A stretch of DNA of 64,000 nt from Spartobacteria bacterium (lineage in GTDB: Bacteria > Verrucomicrobiota > Verrucomicrobiia > Chthoniobacterales > UBA10450): assembly GCA_003134785.1 (NCBI GenBank), contig PLCN01000025.1, positions 62,001 to 126,000 of the forward strand, in the 5' to 3' direction. The position numbers and the translations under genes were made by a program. Under the pieces are notes generated by a model. The model was not told the DNA's origin. It ran no database searches and worked only from the letters and a program-made list of their open reading frames with translations. Every line of letters starts with the position of its first letter. Position 1 is the stretch's first letter. This document shows, piece by piece, positions 17,182-26,890 of this stretch.

Positions 17182-17220
17182 GCAGCACCGTGATGCAGTG
17201 GCGCGAAGTTGCAATGTGCC

Positions 17221-17290
17221 CTGTAGCGGCGGTCTATGACCGCCGACCGATGAAAGCGAGACGATCGGCGGTCATAGACCCCCGTTACAG
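17221..17290. repeat. R2 palindromic repeat
   Basis: CTGTAGCGGCGGTCTATGAC and an inverted partner (GGTCATAGACCCCCGTTACA) with a few substitutions, between divergent DUF72 and DoxX genes. Confidence 0.82.
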
Positions 17291-17356
17291 ATAAAGAGGC
17301 TACGCTTCGAGAAGAGAATCTTGACAGCAACCGTCGCGACGTCACAGCCTGCTCTC

Positions 17357-17761
17357 ATGAACTCACTGAATCGTTTTGCGGATCCGGTTTACTGCCTCCT
17401 CCGCCTCATCGCCGGGTTGATGTTTGTGTGTCACGGCCTGGATAAAATCTTCGGAACATTCAGTGGCAAGGTGGCGGCCGGGCCCATGTTTCAAGTTGGT
17501 GGCTGGGTGGAAATTGTTTGCGGCGCTCTCATCGCAATAGGCCTTCTAACTCAAATCGCTGCTTTCATTGCCAGCGGTGAGATGGCAGTCGCTTTTTTCA
17601 TGATGCACGCCAAAGCCAGTCTCTTCCCGATCGTGAATCACGGTGAACTGGCCGTGGTTTATTGCTGGCTCTTCCTTTTCATTTTCTTATACGGCCCGGG
17701 ACGGCTTAGTATCGATGCGATGATGAAACGCGGATCGACTACGCCTATCCCCTCGGTCTGA
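17357..17761 (+). CDS. DoxX family membrane protein
   Basis: Four-helix integral membrane protein of the DoxX family: LLRLIAGLMFVCHGLDKIFG in the first helix is the typical signature, followed by GGWVEIVCGALIAIG and two more helices. I use the ATG giving MNSLNRFADP; a TTG twelve codons upstream is the only alternative. It ends 28 bp before a dienelactone hydrolase gene on the same strand, so the two may be co-transcribed. Physiological role unknown. Confidence 0.85.
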   Translation: MNSLNRFADPVYCLLRLIAGLMFVCHGLDKIFGTFSGKVAAGPMFQVGGWVEIVCGALIAIGLLTQIAAFIASGEMAVAFFMMHAKASLFPIVNHGELAVVYCWLFLFIFLYGPGRLSIDAMMKRGSTTPIPSV

Positions 17762-17789
17762 CCGGACGCGATCCCAACATTCCACGAAC

Positions 17790-18566
17790 ATGAAACGAGT
17801 CCTTGCTGCAGTGGCTCTCTCGCTCTTCGTCCAAACCGTTTCCGCGCAGGATTGGGCCAAGGCGCGGCTGGAAAAATCCTCGCGGCACGGCGAATGGGTC
17901 GAATACAAATCCGGCGATCGAACGATCAAAGCGTTCGTCGTTTACCCTGAGCGCAAGGACAAAGCGCCGGTCGTTCTCGTCATCCACGAAATCTTTGGGC
18001 TGACCGATTGGGTTCGGGGGGTTTGCGATCAGCTCGCGGAATCTGGCGTGATTGCGATCGCGCCCGACTTGCTGAGCGGACAGACGTACGCCGATATCGA
18101 TGGCGCGCGGAAGGCGATCTCGGCTTTGCCCAAGGAACAGGTCAAAGCTGATTTGAATGCGACCGCCGATTATGCGCTCACGAAAATTCCCGCGGCAAAC
18201 GGTACCATCGCCGTTTGCGGGTTTTGCTGGGGCGGGGGATGGGCTTTTGGTTACGCCAGTGAGAATCCGAAATTGAAAGCGGCCTACTCGTTTTATGGAG
18301 TGGCGGTCGATAATGCGGCCGACGCCGCAAAGATTCCGTGTCCTGTTTACGGTTTCAACGCCGAGAACGACGAGCGTGTGAACGCGACAATCCCGAAAGC
18401 GGAAGAGCTGATGAAAGCCGCCGGGAAAAAATACGAGCCGGTGATTTACAAAGGCGCCGGCCACGGTTTTATGCGCGAGGGCGAAATGCCGACTGCAAAC
18501 GAAGCGAACAAGAAAGCGCGCGATGATGCATGGATTCGGTGGAAGGCGTTGCTGAAGCAACTATAA
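17790..18566 (+). CDS. Secreted dienelactone hydrolase family protein
   Basis: Alpha/beta hydrolase exported by a signal peptide (MKRVLAAVALSLFVQTVSA, then QDW). The catalytic triad of dienelactone hydrolases is visible: Cys146 in CGFCWGGGW, Asp194 in NAENDERV and His225 in GAGHGFMREG; Glu67 in VIHEIFGL matches the family Glu. The substrate is uncertain: members cleave dienelactones, carboxylic esters or polyester-like compounds. Likely co-transcribed with the preceding doxX-like gene. Confidence 0.88.
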   Translation: MKRVLAAVALSLFVQTVSAQDWAKARLEKSSRHGEWVEYKSGDRTIKAFVVYPERKDKAPVVLVIHEIFGLTDWVRGVCDQLAESGVIAIAPDLLSGQTYADIDGARKAISALPKEQVKADLNATADYALTKIPAANGTIAVCGFCWGGGWAFGYASENPKLKAAYSFYGVAVDNAADAAKIPCPVYGFNAENDERVNATIPKAEELMKAAGKKYEPVIYKGAGHGFMREGEMPTANEANKKARDDAWIRWKALLKQL

Positions 18567-18619
18567 GAGGTCATCGAAAAGTGGCCCGGGCAGTTTAGTG
18601 GGCTCGCGCGTCCCCAAGG

Positions 18620-18784
18620 TGTCATCCCGAGCCGCGCAGACGGCGAGGGACCTCTCAGTTACTCGAAAGGTCACTCAAGTTACGAGAAGAGCCACGTCAT
18701 TACCGAGGTCGTTTGTCCCAAGATTACAAGATGCGCAAAATGCTGTTGTGAGGTCCCTCGCCGCCTGCGCGGCTCGGGATGACA
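18620..18784. repeat. R1 palindromic repeat, copy D
   Basis: TGTCATCCCGAGCCGCGCAG at the left, CCTGCGCGGCTCGGGATGAC at the right. The interior differs from copies A-C. It separates the convergent hydrolase and S46 peptidase genes. Confidence 0.9.
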
Positions 18785-18815
18785 CACGGGTGTAAGCGTC
18801 TTCCCACTCGATGCG

Positions 18816-20924
18816 CTACTTGCCTAGTTCGTCCACCAGCGCGTTAGCGTCGTAAACCTTCCGTAATGCTTCAGTGATCGCGGCGGAATCGACGCTCACG
18901 GCGCGCGCTTGCTTGTCGGAGAAAATGCAATCGAGCACGAGCGACTGAATGTTGCCGTCGAAAATAATGCCGACGAATTCGTTCGCTTTGTTCACGACCG
19001 GGCTGCCGCTGTTGCCGCCAATGATGTCGGCGTCGGAGACGAAGTCGTATTTCGTTTCGGGATTGAGCGCGGATTTCTTGTCGATCCAGCGTTGCGGAAG
19101 ATCGAAAGGCGGCTCGTTTTTGTGCTCGGCTGAGCGCTGATAGAGGCCGGCGAAATTGGTCAGGGCCGGAATCTGTTTTCCATCCTCCTCGTAGCCACGG
19201 ACCACGCCGTAGGAAAGCCGTAGCGTGAAAGTCGCGTCCGGATAGCTGCTCGTCCCTTCGATAGCGAAACGCGCCTTGGCGATGTCGCCGTAAGCCTGCT
19301 GTTTGGTTTCTTCCTGCGCCTCGAAAACTTTGCGCGCGGCGCGCGCCGGCGCATCGACGATCCGCGCCAGCTCGATCATGGGATCGCGCGCGGTGGTGAC
19401 CGCGGCGACGCCACCTTCGTAGAGTTGCTTCCGGACCGCGGGATCTTTCAGCTTCGTCATGGTCACGACTTCGCGCGCGCGAGCAGCCGGCGATTTTCCG
19501 GCGAGAACTTTTTGCACGAGCGGGTCGCCGTAACCGAAACGCGAGGCCAAATCCGTCAGCGAATCCGTGAGCGTGATTTGCTCGACATCTTCGTGTACCG
19601 GTTCGGTCGAAAAGAGATCGAGTTCGAGAGACTCACGATTGCTGTCGCGGAATTCCGGAAAGCGTTCGCCGTTCGGTTTCGGCCGCTCGTCACCCGTGCG
19701 CAAGATCCGGCGCCCGTATTTGAAGAGCGTGCTGTAGAAACCACGCGGCGCACGGTAGGTCGCCGTCGCGACGCCTCGGAATGTTTCATAATAGTTGTAG
19801 ACCGGCAGAATTTTCGCCGTCTCTTCCTGCGCTTTCTTGATGCGATCGTAAGCGGCGAGCGTGCCTTTCCATTTCGCGTCCTTCGTCATGGCGTCGCGCA
19901 ATTTTTGTTCGCCAGCTTTGAGCGATCGATCGATTTCCGGATCGAGCAACGCGGCGAGATACCCGTCATACCGTTTCCGATTATTCTGAATGCCAAACAA
20001 ATCTTCGCGGACCCGGCGGGCGTTCTCGAAACTGCGCGCGGCGAAGGCGGTGAAGAAAACTTCGCGGCGATTGAACATGTTGAGGAGGAACGGCGCCTCG
20101 ACATCGCGCATGTGCGCAAGCTCGTCAGTGGTGAGCTGCCGGTCGGTTTTTCCGGGATGGCCGCTCACGAAGGTCAGCTCGCCCTCTTTCGGTCCTTCTG
20201 CATTCCACTTCAGGAAGTGCTCGACCTTTGCCGGTTGGCCGTTTTCGTACGCGCGGAAAATGCAGATATCGAGGTCGAAACGCGGATACTCGAAGTTGTC
20301 CGGATCGCCGCCGTAAAACGCGATCTGCTGTTCAGGCGCGAAAACGAGACGCACGTCGTCGTAACGTTTGAAACGATAAAGATGATACGCGCCACCCTGG
20401 TAGAGCGTGACGACATCCGAGCGCAATCCGGTTTTCTCTTTGCTCTCCTTTTCAATCGCCGCGATGGCATTCCGGCGCGCAGCGGCGGATTGGTCCGCGC
20501 TCAATCCCGGCTTCAACGCCGCGTTTACCCGCGCCGTGACGTCTTCGATGGACATGAGCACGTTCAGCTCGAGATCGGTCGCGCGGGGTTCCTCCGCCTG
20601 CGTCCTGGCGTAGAACCCATCGTGCACGTAATTGTTTTTCTCACTGCTGATTTTCTGCAGCGTATCGAGGCCGACGTGATGGTTCGTGATGACGAGACCA
20701 TTCGCGGAAACGAAGGAGCCGCTCCCGCCCGAATTGAAACGAACACTCGATTTCTGGAGATGTTCGAGCCACTGCGGCGTCGGCTCGAACTGATATTTCT
20801 CTTTGAATTGTTTGAGGGGCGGATTGTTGAAGAGCCACATCCCTTCATCAGCGGGGGCAGATGAAAGGCCGGCGGAAATTGCGATCAGAGCGAAGAGTGC
20901 GCAGCGAGAAATGGGATGAACCAT
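18816..20924 (-). CDS. S46 family dipeptidyl-peptidase (DPP7/DPP11 type)
   Basis: Exported serine exopeptidase removing dipeptides from peptide N-termini. A signal peptide (residues 1-25) precedes the mature start ADEGMWLFNNPP, characteristic of S46. The chymotrypsin-like catalytic His lies in NGLVITNHHVG (82-83), Asp in GGDPDNFEYPR, and Ser639 in GGNSGSPVV. 702 residues is the normal size. P1 specificity (hydrophobic DPP7 or acidic DPP11) cannot be settled without alignment. With the M20 dipeptidase and two permeases this suggests growth on peptides. Confidence 0.93.
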   Translation of the reverse strand: MVHPISRCALFALIAISAGLSSAPADEGMWLFNNPPLKQFKEKYQFEPTPQWLEHLQKSSVRFNSGGSGSFVSANGLVITNHHVGLDTLQKISSEKNNYVHDGFYARTQAEEPRATDLELNVLMSIEDVTARVNAALKPGLSADQSAAARRNAIAAIEKESKEKTGLRSDVVTLYQGGAYHLYRFKRYDDVRLVFAPEQQIAFYGGDPDNFEYPRFDLDICIFRAYENGQPAKVEHFLKWNAEGPKEGELTFVSGHPGKTDRQLTTDELAHMRDVEAPFLLNMFNRREVFFTAFAARSFENARRVREDLFGIQNNRKRYDGYLAALLDPEIDRSLKAGEQKLRDAMTKDAKWKGTLAAYDRIKKAQEETAKILPVYNYYETFRGVATATYRAPRGFYSTLFKYGRRILRTGDERPKPNGERFPEFRDSNRESLELDLFSTEPVHEDVEQITLTDSLTDLASRFGYGDPLVQKVLAGKSPAARAREVVTMTKLKDPAVRKQLYEGGVAAVTTARDPMIELARIVDAPARAARKVFEAQEETKQQAYGDIAKARFAIEGTSSYPDATFTLRLSYGVVRGYEEDGKQIPALTNFAGLYQRSAEHKNEPPFDLPQRWIDKKSALNPETKYDFVSDADIIGGNSGSPVVNKANEFVGIIFDGNIQSLVLDCIFSDKQARAVSVDSAAITEALRKVYDANALVDELGK

Positions 20925-21035
20925 AAGTCGTGCACCTTAGAACGGAGATGCGTGGCCGCCACCAAATTTCACGCGCTCTTCCTCTCCTTCCTAAAGATAA
21001 GAACGAAGAGGGAGAGGAAAAGGAAGAGACGAAAC

Positions 21036-21560
21036 TTACAACCCGATGGGATGCCGCGCTTCGAAACCAAAGGGCATGCGCGAGGTCGGCTGCCAGCGAG
21101 GCGCCCAACGGCGGGAGGGATTGTGCGGAGAGGTGGTATCGAGTCGAAGACCGGCGATGACCGCGAAAGTGTGACCGTTTCGAGCATAGACTGTGATCCA
21201 TTTCCCGGGACCGCGACTTCCGTAAGCGCGCAACTCTTTAGAGCTCAGCGGCGCGCTCACCAAACCGGCACCCGCCAGAGCATAGGAAACGGTGGCGGAA
21301 CAATCATAAGCGCTGTCATTAAAGGAGCGATGGCCGCCGCCGTACCGATACGGTTTCGCGCGCAATTGATTGGCCGCCCAGATGGCGCGCTTAACCGAGA
21401 GCGGTGCGTTCACCGGTGCCAACGCGAGCGCGCCACGAAGCCGCGCCTCATTGCCTGGAGTGGTGGGTCCGGATGAAGGAAACGAATCGCCGAAGCTGAA
21501 CGGAGTGGTAGAGGCGAGAAGCGCCGCGCCCAAAATAAATTTTCGAATGGAAATCTTCAC
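21036..21560 (-). CDS. Secreted NlpC/P60-like peptidoglycan hydrolase (small)
   Basis: Exported protein (signal peptide MKISIRKFILGAALLASTTP, cleavage near FSFG). A compact NlpC/P60-like domain has catalytic Cys87 in SAYDCSATVSYAL and His130 in ARNGHTFAVIAGLRLD. The upstream YRYGGGHRSF is the usual substrate-groove segment. Unlike the protein at 13362 it has no long linker. Likely cell-wall peptidase, though the family also contains amidases and acyltransferases. Confidence 0.78.
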   Translation of the reverse strand: MKISIRKFILGAALLASTTPFSFGDSFPSSGPTTPGNEARLRGALALAPVNAPLSVKRAIWAANQLRAKPYRYGGGHRSFNDSAYDCSATVSYALAGAGLVSAPLSSKELRAYGSRGPGKWITVYARNGHTFAVIAGLRLDTTSPHNPSRRWAPRWQPTSRMPFGFEARHPIGL

Positions 21561-21710
21561 GAGGTTTTCAATTCAGCGTTTGTTATGCCGAGCGGGTGTC
21601 TCAAAAAATCGCCGAAACGTATAGCACAAATTTCGTGCAACGTACTGGAGGTCAGCCGCGTAGCCGCATTCCTCTAGACGCGATGGAGACGAGCCGCAAG
21701 CTCGGCGGCA

Positions 21711-22316
21711 TCAATTTTTCTGCTGCTGGAGCGCCGCCACTTTTTCCTCGGCACGGCTGACCTCGGATTTTCTTCCGCTGCCCAGGGCCAGAAGTTTTTT
21801 CTGCCGGCTCAGGTTCAAGAGCGCCGCGGCGAGTTCCGCCTTTTCGCGTTGCGCCGTGGCTGCGGCCGCCTCATTCGTAGCCGCGGCCAGGGCGGACTTG
21901 GCGCTCTCCAATTCGCTTTGCGGAATTTCCGCGGCGTCGACTCGGCTTTGTTGCGACGCGAGAAATTGCTTTGCGACTTCGAGCCTGGCATTCGCGAAAT
22001 CCGCTTCCAATCGCACGACTTTCAAGACGCGATTCTCCGCCTCCACTTTCGCGATCACGCCGCTCCGGAAGAGGCGCTCTCCCGCCGCGGCGCTTTTCTT
22101 AGCTTTTTCGAGCGCGATCTGGATCTGTTCGGGATCGAGTGGGGAAGCAACTTCAGGTGTTGACTGGATTGGGCCGCGCGACGGGACTTCCTGGATCAGC
22201 AAAGGTGGTTCGATGTCGAGCGGCTCGCCGGGATCTGTGGGCAAGGGTACGTCCTCCTGCGCCGGCATAGATGCCGCCAGGAAAATGACGAACGCGAATG
22301 CGAGGAGACGCATCAT
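21711..22316 (-). CDS. Secreted coiled-coil protein of unknown function
   Basis: Signal peptide MMRLLAFAFVIFLAASMPAQ, then a Pro/Glu-rich stretch (PLPTDPGEPLDIEPP) and, from about residue 65 to the end, a long Ala/Glu/Lys/Gln-rich helix (LEKAKKSAAAGERLF, SAKSALAAATNEAAAATAQR, EEKVAALQQQKN). The helical part resembles the hairpins of TolC-like or membrane-fusion proteins in composition only; no beta-barrel or lipoyl motif follows. Not recognised as a named family. Confidence 0.6.
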   Translation of the reverse strand: MMRLLAFAFVIFLAASMPAQEDVPLPTDPGEPLDIEPPLLIQEVPSRGPIQSTPEVASPLDPEQIQIALEKAKKSAAAGERLFRSGVIAKVEAENRVLKVVRLEADFANARLEVAKQFLASQQSRVDAAEIPQSELESAKSALAAATNEAAAATAQREKAELAAALLNLSRQKKLLALGSGRKSEVSRAEEKVAALQQQKN

Positions 22317-22635
22317 CGCAGCAGATTATCACAACTCGGCGGGGCTCGGCTAGTGAAAGGAATTCGCGGTGCGTAATCGCGCAGAAATCTGTTCCATCGC
22401 ACGAGCGCGAAGGAGGCCGCAGTCGCGATTCACTCTGCAATGACCTTTGGTGACAGAGGAGAAATGGGCGGCGAAAACAACCCGGAGCTTAAAGCAGCGC
22501 GCCAGCTTCGTTTGTCCGATTTATTGCGGGGCGAGCCGATGGCGCCGATCGGCGAGTTCATGAGCTAGGCCAGGCTTAGCTCGGGGGGGAGGCCACCGAC
22601 TTGCAAAGAGGAGGCGTTAGGGTCATTGGGAGCGG
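22317..22635. other. 319-bp intergenic region, no feature seen
   Basis: Lies between divergent genes, so it should carry two promoters. I find no convincing -10/-35 pair, palindrome or short gene. Confidence 0.4.
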
Positions 22636-24390
22636 GTGGCCGTTCCATCCAATGCAGCGCAGACGACAGAGTCATCTGGCTCCGCGAGACTTAACGGGCT
22701 GCTCTTTCTCGTCGCGTTTCTCCCGATCGTGCTGATCGCCGTCATCATTAGTCATTATGGCGTCAACGTTCCCTACGGCGACGAGTGGTGGATCATCACG
22801 CTCCTGGGAAAATGGGACGCGCATCAACTGACCTTTGCCGACTTCTACGCCGTGCACAACGGGCACCGCATTCTTATCCCGCGGCTGATCTACCTTGGCT
22901 TAACTCAGCTTACTCATGGGAACTTGAAGGCAGAGATGTTCTTCTCCCTCTGCTTATGCATCCTTACTTCCGCCGGCATCTACCTCCTTATCCGGCGCAC
23001 AGTTAGCGGATCCACCACAAAGCACCTGGCGCTTTGGGCGTTCATTAACCTATTTCTCTTCTCGCCTATTCAGGCGGAGAATTGGCTCTGGGGTTTTCAA
23101 CTGCAAGTCTTCCTCTCGAATCTTTGTATCGTGGGAGCTGTCGTTTGCATTACTTCGGAGGCGAAGCTCTTCGTTCGCTTCGCCGGCGCCCTGGCCTTTG
23201 CCCTGGCCGGCACTTTCTCTTTCGGGAATGGCTTGCTGATCTGGCCGGCCGTTTTTCTCGTGCTGATTTGCCGTCGCGAGAGGTTTGCAGTTTCGGCCGC
23301 ATGGATTGCCATAGCTCTCCTGGTTATGCTGGCCTACCTGCCTGGTTACCCAGCTCGCGAGCCGACTCCTGCCTCCACCCAGTGGTTCGATTACCTGCTC
23401 TACTTCGCTGGGTTCCTCGGCGCTCCCCTGGCCCGGATTCCAAACAGCAAGCCTCTTGTCCTTCCTGTTATGCTCGGAAGCATTCTTGTGGCTGGATACC
23501 TTTGGATCAGCGCCCGGTTGGTTTCGCGTCGTGAAGCATTGCGGAAGGCAGCACCGTGGCTGGCGCTAGGCGCCTATACTATCGCCAGCGCGGCGATGGC
23601 ATCGGTCGCGAGAATACACTCGGGGCCGATGCACGCTTTGGATTCGAGATACACCACCGTGTCTCTCGTTTTGCTCGTAAGCTTGATTGGTTTGGTGGCG
23701 TCGATTACAACTCCTAACCCAGGAGCGGCGCCAGCGAGGTCCGGGAAGAGACGCGTGCTTATGGGCATAGGAGTTGGAAGCCTGCTGATCTTATACACGA
23801 TAAATGCTCCTTTCGAACTCCGTTATCTGCGCCTGAACCGCAGCTTTCGCGAACGGGGAAAGGGAGCCTTGGAATTTTCCGCAGTTCTCGATCTCGATCA
23901 GTTGTATCGCGCCAGTCTCCTGATCAGACACGATCCCGACAGCCTGACGCGATGCCTGGGTGTGCTCGATCGCCTTAAGTTGTTGGACCCGCCACGAAGG
24001 CAAACGCTTGCGCTCGACGACGCGGAAGGTCGACCTAAACGCGCGACGGATGAGTATGGGATGTTCGAGAACCTGAAGCTTGAAAACGCAGATTTTCTCG
24101 TTGCCTCCGGGTGGTCCTACCTGCCTGGCGAAGCCGGCCCGCCCGCTTGTGTGGTGCTCGCGTATAATACTGGCCAGGAATGGAAAGCCTTTGCCGTGTC
24201 TGATGTAATAGGGCGCCGGCCAGACCTAACGACAAGATATAAGAACCAAAGCTATCTCGAGACGGGATGGACACTTACTTTTCCGCGAAACCTTCTGCCG
24301 CCGGGGGAGCAAGAGGTCTCGGCCTGGGCCTTGGAAGCGAGCCATGGCCACACCTATCGGTTGCCTGGTTCTTTCCGGTTGCCGAGGTAG
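22636..24390 (+). CDS. Polytopic membrane protein, GT-C-like, unknown function
   Basis: The first two thirds contain about ten hydrophobic segments (LLFLVAFLPIVLIAVIISHY near 25-45 and regularly to about 385), followed by a soluble C-terminal domain of about 200 residues. An early periplasmic loop (NVPYGDEWWIITLLG, then NGHRILIPRLIYLGL) has the acidic/aromatic pattern of GT-C glycosyltransferases and their relatives. The frame opens with GTG (VAVPSNAAQ). It is convergent with another large membrane protein 34 bp away. A role in surface glycan assembly is a guess from architecture only. Confidence 0.6.
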   Translation: MAVPSNAAQTTESSGSARLNGLLFLVAFLPIVLIAVIISHYGVNVPYGDEWWIITLLGKWDAHQLTFADFYAVHNGHRILIPRLIYLGLTQLTHGNLKAEMFFSLCLCILTSAGIYLLIRRTVSGSTTKHLALWAFINLFLFSPIQAENWLWGFQLQVFLSNLCIVGAVVCITSEAKLFVRFAGALAFALAGTFSFGNGLLIWPAVFLVLICRRERFAVSAAWIAIALLVMLAYLPGYPAREPTPASTQWFDYLLYFAGFLGAPLARIPNSKPLVLPVMLGSILVAGYLWISARLVSRREALRKAAPWLALGAYTIASAAMASVARIHSGPMHALDSRYTTVSLVLLVSLIGLVASITTPNPGAAPARSGKRRVLMGIGVGSLLILYTINAPFELRYLRLNRSFRERGKGALEFSAVLDLDQLYRASLLIRHDPDSLTRCLGVLDRLKLLDPPRRQTLALDDAEGRPKRATDEYGMFENLKLENADFLVASGWSYLPGEAGPPACVVLAYNTGQEWKAFAVSDVIGRRPDLTTRYKNQSYLETGWTLTFPRNLLPPGEQEVSAWALEASHGHTYRLPGSFRLPR

Positions 24391-24424
24391 TATGGAAGCG
24401 GGCGGTCGCATTTAAGAACGCCTG

Positions 24425-25957
24425 TCATTTTCGGCGATAGAGGTCGTAAGGACCGTGCCTGGCGCGAAGCTCAAACTTGGACTGCACCACAAGGTTTGGG
24501 TCATCTGGACCAAAGCGCATCGAGTCGTTCGGTTCATTCCAGTCATCCAATTGATGATCGAGGATAAGCCAATCGGCCGAGAGCAGATCGGCGCCCAGCC
24601 TCGAACCCGGCCGGTTGGCCGACAGCGGATTCATCTCCAGAAAGTAAGTGGCCGGGGTTAGTTGTGGCAGAAGATAGTAAAGAAAGGTGTCGTTGTAGTT
24701 AGTCCGCCGTAAGTCGGCCGGACCGACAAAGAGCCGCTGGCCCGGGGTCGCCAGGCTCGCGATCTTATCGAGCAGATTTCCGGTTTCGCGAGCGAGTGAT
24801 ATTGAATCCAACGGAAAGCTGCGTCCGTTACGTTCGAGAAAAACCACGTCGTCTTTCCTGGAGCGGCCGCCTAGTCCAATCGTTTGGCGAACCTGGTGAA
24901 CCAGCTCCGGCGCGAGTCCTGCCACCACCAGCAAGGTTACGGCCACGAAAAGCAGGTCGCGGCTGCGCGAAGCCGGCGTGGCAATCCATCGATCTGAGAT
25001 GATCGCAAGAGAAACCGGAAGCAAGGTCAGGGAAAGAAAGCAGCAGAGCGTAACGTGGCCGCTATCCATCCGCTGTAAAACCTGATGGTTGGTGACCAGG
25101 ACAAAAACGGCGGCAGTGGCAAAGAGGCGATTGGACCAGTGGGCTTTGTCCTGTCGCAGAGCAAGTATCCCCGCCCACAAGTTGATCAGGGATGCAGCCA
25201 GATGCAGACCTAACAAATAGATGAGGTAAGGCTGAAGCAAAGACCAGGGGAGTTTCCGTCCCGGATTAGTAACTATGACAGGATAAAGAAAAAGGTTGTC
25301 AAAGACGTTCCGAAAACCGGCCGCATAGCTCAAGAGAAGCATCGGGAGCAAGCCTGCGCAGAACCCGATGAGGTAGGTCCAGCGCATTCTACCTGGCTGG
25401 AAGAAGAGAAGAAGACCGCCGGATATGATCACGGCCAGCGTAAGATCAGGACGGTAAAGCAAGGCCAGCGCGGCGAGAAGCCCCGCGCAGAAAATCTGGC
25501 GGCGGCCCGGCATCGCAGCAGCTAAATAGAGCGACCAAAGGGCGCAGGTCACACCCCCAAGCCAGGCGAACGGCGCCAAGCCTGTGGGCAAAAGAAAAAC
25601 GTGGGCGATGAAAGCGGAGCCAAGGGCGAGAATAATTCCTCGGGGGCGAACAAGGCAAAAGATCGCTGCAAGGATCGCCAGGTGATAGAAGAGTCCGACC
25701 GTTCGTTCAATCATCACTCCCGGCTGAAAAAGCGCATAGATGCCGGCGAGGAAGTAAGCGTTGGCCGGGCCGTAGAAGGTCTCAAAGTCCCGGTAAGGCA
25801 GCCAGCCCTTGAGAATCAGTTCGGGATAGAGCAGGAGCGAACCGTCGTCCATTCGCTGAGCTACCGAGTCATAACCTGGCACCGCAGTGGCCACGATCAC
25901 GACCAAGGCGATGATCGCGATGGAAAAAGCGCGCCGATTTTGTAGCCTCCTCAACAT
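24425..25957 (-). CDS. Polytopic membrane protein, probable GT-C-type glycosyltransferase
   Basis: Around 11-12 transmembrane segments and a soluble C-terminal region. The first periplasmic loop contains DDGSLLLYPELILKGWLPYRD followed by FETFYGPANAYF, a layout shared by GT-C fold enzymes that use polyprenyl-phosphate sugars, with an acidic residue after helix 1. I cannot name the family or the acceptor. The start MLRRLQNRRAF has positive residues before the first helix, as expected for an N-in topology. Confidence 0.62.
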   Translation of the reverse strand: MLRRLQNRRAFSIAIIALVVIVATAVPGYDSVAQRMDDGSLLLYPELILKGWLPYRDFETFYGPANAYFLAGIYALFQPGVMIERTVGLFYHLAILAAIFCLVRPRGIILALGSAFIAHVFLLPTGLAPFAWLGGVTCALWSLYLAAAMPGRRQIFCAGLLAALALLYRPDLTLAVIISGGLLLFFQPGRMRWTYLIGFCAGLLPMLLLSYAAGFRNVFDNLFLYPVIVTNPGRKLPWSLLQPYLIYLLGLHLAASLINLWAGILALRQDKAHWSNRLFATAAVFVLVTNHQVLQRMDSGHVTLCCFLSLTLLPVSLAIISDRWIATPASRSRDLLFVAVTLLVVAGLAPELVHQVRQTIGLGGRSRKDDVVFLERNGRSFPLDSISLARETGNLLDKIASLATPGQRLFVGPADLRRTNYNDTFLYYLLPQLTPATYFLEMNPLSANRPGSRLGADLLSADWLILDHQLDDWNEPNDSMRFGPDDPNLVVQSKFELRARHGPYDLYRRK

Positions 25958-26263
25958 ATTCGGCGACTGCTCCTACGATGGATTCGCAAGATTTGCGAGA
26001 GGTCTTTTGCCCGCAGTGGCGCGGGTCAGCTTCGAGTCCGGGCCCGAGAAAATGATTGACCCAAAAAACGTGCCTTGCGTAGCAAGTAACCAGTCATTTG
26101 TCGGAGTCCGCGCGGCGCCGCAAACCTGATCTCGGATTGGTCAGGACTCGCGCCCGCCGGGCATAAGGCGCGCCGGCAAACCGCTGTCGCCGTCTTTCGT
26201 CCCAGCAAGGTTTTTCCGCAGCAGATGGAATGAGCCCTGCTCATCAAAGTAGGCAGGGGACCC
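25958..26263. other. 306-bp intergenic region, no feature seen
   Basis: Divergent region between the GT-C-like gene and the RedB-like gene. TTGACC occurs at about 26055, but no partner -10 box is clear. No palindromic repeat of families R1-R5. Confidence 0.4.
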
Positions 26264-26890
26264 TTGCGCCGACCTACCAAACGTATTCTAGCCACATCTT
26301 TGTTCGCGATCGCCTGGATCGCAGGGGTGGCCTTTGGCTTGCGGTCCCTGTTCCATTACGAGAATGGGCCCGGCGGTATTGGTGCGCTCCCGACCTCCTG
26401 GCCCGCGACCCAAATCGAGCGGGCCACCGATCGCCCTACCCTGGTAATGCTGGCGCATCCGCATTGTCCCTGCACGGAGGCAAGCGTCGGCGAGCTGGCG
26501 CAAATCATGGCGCGGCTTCAGGGCAAAATCACTGCCTACGTCCTGTTTGTTAAACCAAAGGAAACCGGGAACGATTGGGAGGCGACGACTCTTCGGCGCA
26601 ACGCGGAAGCGATTCCCGGAGTGAAAGTCGTTTTCGATCCCGATGGCGTCGAGGCGCAGCGTTTCGGCGCGGAAACATCCGGACACACGCTTTTGTTTGG
26701 CGCGGATGGAGCCTTGCTTTTCAGCGGCGGGATCACGGCCTTGCGAGGACACGCCGGCGATAACCCCGGCGAAAGCGCGATCGTGGCCATCGTTAATAAC
26801 CAAACACCGGTCCGGACCCAGACCTTGGTCTTCGGTTGTTCGCTCGCTAACCGCCCCGCAGCGGGGCCGCCCGCCCAATGTTTGAAATGA
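26264..26890 (+). CDS. RedB-like thioredoxin-fold membrane-anchored protein
   Basis: One N-terminal membrane anchor (RILATSLFAIAWIAGVAFGL, residues 7-26), then a thioredoxin-like domain with PTLVMLAHPHCPCTEASVGE, whose Cys-Pro-Cys pair sits where a thioredoxin active site would be. FDPDGVEAQRFGAETSGHTL and GALLFSGGITALRGH match proteins annotated RedB. TTG start preceded by AGGGGA. The last 13 nt overlap the histidine kinase gene, so the two are probably co-transcribed and translationally coupled, which suggests a redox link to the kinase (inference). Confidence 0.65.
   Translation: MRRPTKRILATSLFAIAWIAGVAFGLRSLFHYENGPGGIGALPTSWPATQIERATDRPTLVMLAHPHCPCTEASVGELAQIMARLQGKITAYVLFVKPKETGNDWEATTLRRNAEAIPGVKVVFDPDGVEAQRFGAETSGHTLLFGADGALLFSGGITALRGHAGDNPGESAIVAIVNNQTPVRTQTLVFGCSLANRPAAGPPAQCLK

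Noticed and set aside
19425-20864. Open frame of 479 codons on the plus strand
   Set aside because: It lies entirely antisense to the S46 peptidase, whose signal peptide and catalytic motifs are clear. High GC at third positions creates long antisense frames.
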